Assembly: GCA_026645375.1 (NCBI GenBank)
Contig: JAPFFX010000030.1
Coordinates: 1 to 5,564, forward strand
Length of the DNA stretch: 5,564 bases
Direction: 5' to 3'
DNA from: Citricoccus sp. WCRC_4
GTDB lineage: Bacteria; Actinomycetota; Actinomycetes; Actinomycetales; Micrococcaceae
A program made the translations under genes and the position numbers. The notes under the pieces are model-generated. The model saw only the letters and a list, made by a program, of their open reading frames with translations, was not told the origin of the DNA and searched no databases. The stretch's first letter is position 1; every line of letters begins with the position of its first letter. This document shows, piece after piece, positions 1 through 5,564 of this stretch.

Positions 1-108
1 CCGATCTACTCCGCTCCGAAGGCCGTCCTGGAGGGTGTCAACAAGGAGACCGCCGACAAGGCCAAGGAGCAGCTCGAGGCTGCCGGCGCCACCATCACCC
101 TCAAGTGA
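1..108 (+). CDS. rplL: 50S ribosomal protein bL12 (L7/L12), 3' end only
   Basis: The window opens in frame inside this gene, and 35 codons remain before the TGA at 106-108. The peptide ends in SAPKAVLEGVNKETADK, then AKEQLEAAGATITLK. This is the hallmark C-terminus of L7/L12: the APK turn, a helix with alternating Lys/Glu, and the closing AGATxxLK strand. L7/L12 forms the flexible stalk of the large subunit; its C-terminal domain recruits translation GTPases (EF-Tu, EF-G, IF2). The fragment covers roughly the last quarter of a protein normally 120-130 residues long. It is followed by a strong terminator and lies upstream of rpoB, the conserved rplJ-rplL-rpoB-rpoC order of bacteria. One oddity is the segment before APK, which reads PIYS where many homologues have a LVDG- or LVES-like sequence. 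Identification is secure from sequence plus context; the N-terminal domain and start lie outside the window. Confidence 0.96.
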   Translation, partial: PIYSAPKAVLEGVNKETADKAKEQLEAAGATITLK

Positions 109-109
109 T

Positions 110-135
110 GCGTGCGGCCTAGCCGCTGCTGACGC
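110..135 (+). other. Small hairpin directly after the rplL stop
   Basis: GCGGC (114-118) and GCCGC (122-126) pair around a CTA loop. The stem can continue with GCGT (110-113) pairing to ACGC (132-135), leaving TGCTG (127-131) bulged. It starts 2 nt after the rplL stop and ends 3 nt before the large terminator stem. It has no T-tract, so it is probably not a terminator by itself. It could protect the 3' end of the rplJL mRNA or be chance in GC-rich DNA. Folding energy was not computed. Confidence 0.3.
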
Positions 136-138
136 ACC

Positions 139-188
139 CGGTCCCCTCCCTCCCGCCACCGTGCGGGAGGGAGGGGACCGTGGCGTTT
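139..188 (+). terminator. Intrinsic terminator of the rplJ-rplL operon
   Basis: CGGTCCCCTCCCTCCCGC (139-156) is the exact reverse complement of 163-180, giving a perfect 18-bp, mostly G:C stem closed by the 6-nt loop CACCGT (157-162). The downstream tract is weak: TGGCGTTT (181-188), with only three consecutive T. This is common in high-GC actinobacteria, where long GC stems often terminate without a full U-run. The stem begins 30 nt after the rplL stop. Its position implies that most rplJL transcripts end here and that rpoB needs another promoter. A bidirectional role is possible in principle, but no convergent gene is present. Confidence 0.9.
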
Positions 189-297
189 AAGGCCGTCTGC
201 GAGCCTTCTCCCAGCGGACACCCAGACTGACTGCCTAAGGTAACGAAACCGTAAAGATGGTTCGGGCAGGGCGAGTAGTACTGGGGGGTGCCGACCG

Positions 298-1494
298 ATG
301 GTCGCGACAGCAGAGATGCCGCGGGTTGCGCCGCCTCAGCCGCAACCACCGCTACAGGGGGAACTGCGGACGACACCGGCCGCGGCCCGGCCCCGGCTGG
401 CGTTGCTGGATGCGCTCCGGCTCGTCGCCGCGCTGGCAGTGGTGCTGTTCCACTGGACCGCGTGGCACCACGGGAATTGGGGCCGCCACGGTGACCCGGC
501 CGCCGAGGCCTGGCCCTGGCTGAGCCAGTTCACCGCCGTCGGCGCGCTGGGCGTGCAGCTGTTCTTCATCATCTCCGGCTTCGTGATCCTGCTCTCGTCC
601 TTCGGCAAGTCCCCGGCGCGGTTCATTGGCTCGCGCGTGGGCCGGTTGTATCCCGCCTACTGGGTGGCGGTGCTCGGCGCCGCCACCCTGATCTTCGTGG
701 TCTGGCCCGAGCTCGGGGTCAACCGCAGTCCCTCAGACCTCTGGGCCAACCTGACCATGTTCCAGGGCGGGTTCGGGGTCGGCCACCTCGACGGCGTCTA
801 CTGGACGCTGTGGGTGGAGATGAAGTTCTACCTGTGGATCCTCGCCTTCACCCTGATCGGCATGACCGTGCGCCGCGTGCTCGCCTTCGCCCTGGCCTGG
901 CCGCTGCTCGGCAACGGCCTGTACCTCGGGCTGGGCGCCGCGGGGCACGACGTCGGCTGGGTGCAGCACGTGTTCTTCCCCGAGTACTCGGCCCTCTTCG
1001 CCGGCGGCATGGCGCTGTTCCTGCTGTTCCGGTTCGGGCACAGCCCCGCCCGCTGGGCCGCGCTGACCGTGAACGTGGTGCTGGCCACTCAGTGGTCCGC
1101 GGGCATCCAGCGGCGCGAGACCATCGAGCTCACCGGTTATGACTACCCGCTGGCGCTCTATGTCCTGATCGTGGTGGGACTCTTCGCGGCGGTGGCGGTG
1201 ATCGTGCTCACGCCGCTGGCCCGCGTGCGGCTGCCCGGGGCCGCGCTGGCCGGCAGCCTGACCTACCCCGTGTACCTGCTGCATCAGCTGTGGGGCTGGT
1301 GGGTCATCATGCTGCTCTCCCCGGTCCTGCCGAGGGAATGGGTCCTGGGCCTGGCCCTGGCCTCGGTGCTGGGCGCCGCCTGGCTGGTGCACCGCTGGGT
1401 GGAGGCCCCGCTGGGTCCGCGACTGCAGCGGGCGGTGACGGACGGCATCGGGAACTGGCCGGTGGTGGGGGAGCGGTTGGGCCGAGTCTCGTAG
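298..1494 (+). CDS. Acyltransferase family 3 (AT3) integral membrane protein
   Basis: This 398-residue protein belongs to the OafA/NodX/YrhL acyltransferase-3 family, which moves acyl groups (often acetyl) onto cell-surface sugars, peptidoglycan, lipids or small molecules. Visible hallmarks are R41 and H52 in an R-x10-H arrangement within LDALRLVAALAVVLFHW, FFIISGFVI (89-97), the Arg-rich SRVGRLYPAYW (112-122), WTLWVEMKFYL (169-179, E174), SLTYPVYLLHQ (320-330) and HRWVEAPL (365-372). About ten hydrophobic segments can be drawn by eye, near 36-54, 78-100, 118-137, 166-189, 192-212, 230-246, 253-270, 285-307, 316-340 and 347-367. There is no fused SGNH domain. The first 30 residues are Pro/Gln-rich and probably cytosolic. 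ATG 298 is preceded by a G-run (283-288) usable as a ribosome-binding site; the frame has no ATG, GTG or TTG codon between the TAA at 241 and 298. Codon use resembles the neighbours, so there is no sign of recent transfer. The acceptor substrate cannot be deduced. No convincing promoter was found in 181-297. Confidence 0.9.
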   Translation: MVATAEMPRVAPPQPQPPLQGELRTTPAAARPRLALLDALRLVAALAVVLFHWTAWHHGNWGRHGDPAAEAWPWLSQFTAVGALGVQLFFIISGFVILLSSFGKSPARFIGSRVGRLYPAYWVAVLGAATLIFVVWPELGVNRSPSDLWANLTMFQGGFGVGHLDGVYWTLWVEMKFYLWILAFTLIGMTVRRVLAFALAWPLLGNGLYLGLGAAGHDVGWVQHVFFPEYSALFAGGMALFLLFRFGHSPARWAALTVNVVLATQWSAGIQRRETIELTGYDYPLALYVLIVVGLFAAVAVIVLTPLARVRLPGAALAGSLTYPVYLLHQLWGWWVIMLLSPVLPREWVLGLALASVLGAAWLVHRWVEAPLGPRLQRAVTDGIGNWPVVGERLGRVS

Positions 1495-1526
1495 CCTCTC
1501 ACACGTTCGGCACATTCACCGCGGGG

Positions 1527-1541
1527 ACTCGCGGGGCGAGT
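1527..1541 (+). repeat. Inverted repeat abutting the rpoB -35 element
   Basis: ACTCGC (1527-1532) and GCGAGT (1536-1541) are exact reverse complements around a GGG centre. The last base of the right arm is the first base of the proposed -35 hexamer. It lies 32 bp after the AT3 stop. It could be a weak terminator for the AT3 gene (no T-tract follows), an operator overlapping the promoter, or chance. The left half also belongs to a CGCGGGG direct repeat (1520-1526 and 1530-1536) with a 10-bp period. Confidence 0.35.
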
Positions 1542-1569
1542 GGACTTCCGGCGCTGTGGCGGTTATGCT
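1541..1569 (+). promoter_or_regulatory. Predicted sigma70-type promoter for rpoB-rpoC
   Basis: TGGACT (1541-1546) matches TTGACA at four of six positions. TATGCT (1564-1569) matches TATAAT at four of six, including the key first T, second A and last T. The spacer is exactly 17 bp. It sits in the 247-bp gap before rpoB and is the best such pair I found there. Transcription would start near 1576-1578, giving a leader of about 165 nt. An independent promoter fits with the strong terminator after rplL. The start site is inferred from spacing only. Confidence 0.65.
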
Positions 1570-1576
1570 AAGTCCT

Positions 1577-1741
1577 TACGTCTCCCTTCTGTCCACCCCT
1601 GAGGTGTGTCCCGGCGTGCCCGGATGACCGACCTCGGCGGCGTGGCATCCGGTCTGGCCTTCAAATAGCGGTGGGCCCCGGACGTCGTGGATCGGGTCGG
1701 GGAGCGAACGGAAATGCAGACGGTCTGTGGAAGGAACCCTC
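1577..1741 (+). other. Long 5' leader of rpoB with hairpin and mini-ORF
   Basis: If the promoter at 1541-1569 is right, the rpoB mRNA carries about 165 untranslated nt. CCGGATG (1620-1626) pairs perfectly with CATCCGG (1646-1652); CC (1628-1629) with GG (1644-1645) extends the stem past a bulged A1627. The ATG inside the left arm (1624) opens a 14-codon frame, MTDLGGVASGLAFK, ending at TAG 1666-1668. It has no good Shine-Dalgarno, so its translation is doubtful. A second possible pairing is CCCCG (1676-1680) with CGGGG (1698-1702). No T-run attenuator and no riboswitch class that I recognise is present. The leader could still carry regulatory structure, but this is inference. Confidence 0.4.
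1729..1735 (+). promoter_or_regulatory. Ribosome-binding site that decides the rpoB start
   Basis: GGAAGGA (1729-1735) contains a strong Shine-Dalgarno core, AAGGA, ending 6 nt before TTG 1742, which is ideal spacing. It lies inside the reading frame that would be used from the alternative GTG at 1727. That GTG has no well-placed site of its own: the nearest purine block, GGGGAG, ends about 22 nt upstream. This favours TTG 1742. Confidence 0.85.
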
Positions 1742-5263
<3,522 letters not shown>

Positions 5264-5312
5264 GAAACCCCGTTCCCCGTCCCACCCCAAGACTTCATCA
5301 ACGCTAGAAATC

Positions 5313-5317
5313 AGGAG
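5313..5317 (+). promoter_or_regulatory. Ribosome-binding site of rpoC
   Basis: AGGAG (5313-5317) is the only strong Shine-Dalgarno core in the 65-bp rpoB-rpoC gap. It lies 11 nt before ATG 5329, at the long end of normal spacing. No terminator-like hairpin was noticed between the two genes, so rpoC is probably translated from the rpoBC transcript. Confidence 0.7.
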
Positions 5318-5328
5318 TTCAACGGACC

Positions 5329-5564
5329 ATGTCCAACGACAACTCATCCTTCGGCCTCATGCGCATCGGCCTGGCCACCGCGGACGAGATCCGCAACTGG
5401 TCCTTCGGCGAGGTCAAGAAGCCCGAGACCATCAACTACCGCACCCTGAAGCCGGAGAAGGACGGACTCTTCTGCGAGAAGATCTTCGGCCCGACCCGTG
5501 ACTGGGAGTGCTACTGCGGCAAGTACAAGCGCGTGCGCTTCAAGGGCATCATCTGTGAGCGCTG
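5329..5564 (+). CDS. rpoC: DNA-directed RNA polymerase subunit beta', N-terminal fragment
   Basis: Seventy-eight codons plus two bases of the beta' gene are present, open to the window edge. The protein begins MSNDNSSFGLMRIGLATADE and continues through the family signature KKPETINYRTLKPEKDGLFC (30-49) and EKIFGPTRDWECYCGKYKRV. Beta' forms the clamp and carries the catalytic magnesium site, which lies far downstream of this fragment. C61, C63 and C76 are three ligands of the N-terminal zinc-binding domain; the fourth, expected at residue 79, is cut by the window end (the last bases are TG of a probable TGC). ATG 5329 is chosen because it gives the family N-terminus and has AGGAG upstream; the next in-frame ATG is codon 11, inside the conserved FGLM segment. 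It lies 65 bp after rpoB and is likely in the same operon. Confidence 0.97.
   Translation, partial: MSNDNSSFGLMRIGLATADEIRNWSFGEVKKPETINYRTLKPEKDGLFCEKIFGPTRDWECYCGKYKRVRFKGIICER

Noticed and set aside
215..258. Possible promoters for the AT3 gene (CGGACA/TAAGGT; CTGACT/TAAAGA)
   Set aside because: The spacers are 15 and 19 bp and the -10 matches are poor. The region may contain the AT3 promoter, but no pair stands out enough to annotate.
733..1515. A 260-codon minus-strand frame opposite the AT3 gene
   Set aside because: The product is Gln/His/Pro/Arg-rich with low complexity and no family resemblance, while the + strand frame has clear AT3 motifs.
1717..1727. Short dyad CAGAC-G-GTCTG just before the rpoB ribosome-binding site
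   Set aside because: Five-base arms around one base cannot form an RNA hairpin with a normal loop, and a dyad this short is expected by chance; no known operator is matched.
1727..1741. Five-codon N-terminal extension of RpoB from GTG 1727
   Set aside because: No well-placed ribosome-binding site lies upstream, and the extension is the translation of the Shine-Dalgarno used by TTG 1742.
5264..5328. Possible terminator or promoter in the rpoB-rpoC gap
   Set aside because: The 65 bp are C-rich but show no convincing inverted repeat and no -35/-10 pair; an operon is the simpler reading.

Overview
The window is a stretch of high-GC actinobacterial chromosome. The RpoB sequence resembles the Micrococcaceae (Micrococcus, Arthrobacter, Citricoccus or Kocuria type). 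The assignment rests on the N-terminal VASSTSN segment, the SPGAYFER segment, the short RpoB without the large proteobacterial insertions, and a strong preference for G or C at codon third positions. Genus assignment is from memory of these families and is not confirmed by any search.

Layout, all on the + strand: (1) 1-108 is the 3' end of rplL (ribosomal protein bL12, L7/L12). (2) 110-180 holds two hairpins; the second is a perfect 18-bp stem with a 6-nt loop and is almost certainly the rplJ-rplL operon terminator. (3) 298-1494 encodes a complete 398-residue integral-membrane acyltransferase of family 3 (OafA/NodX-like AT3), lodged between the ribosomal-protein genes and the RNA polymerase genes. 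(4) 1495-1741 (247 bp) is intergenic. It contains a good sigma70-type promoter (TGGACT, 17 bp, TATGCT), an inverted repeat touching the -35, and an inferred leader of about 165 nt with a hairpin and a 14-codon mini-ORF. (5) 1742-5263 is the complete rpoB (1173 aa) with a TTG start and a strong Shine-Dalgarno. (6) 5329-5564 is the start of rpoC, cut by the window edge inside its zinc-ribbon motif.

In Escherichia coli, rplJ-rplL and rpoB-rpoC are co-transcribed, and an attenuator plus an RNase III site lower polymerase-subunit output relative to L7/L12. Here the two groups seem to be uncoupled in another way: a strong terminator after rplL, an unrelated membrane-enzyme gene, then a separate promoter and long leader for rpoBC. 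The rpoB-rpoC gap is 65 bp with no terminator-like hairpin noticed, so these two are probably one transcript making the beta and beta' subunits of RNA polymerase.

The core genes are ordinary. I did not find a new biological system. The points most worth checking are the AT3 gene in the rplL-rpoB gap, the rpoB leader, the rpoB start choice (the alternative GTG start simply translates the ribosome-binding site), and an alanine at a rifampicin-pocket position that is valine in E. coli and M. tuberculosis.
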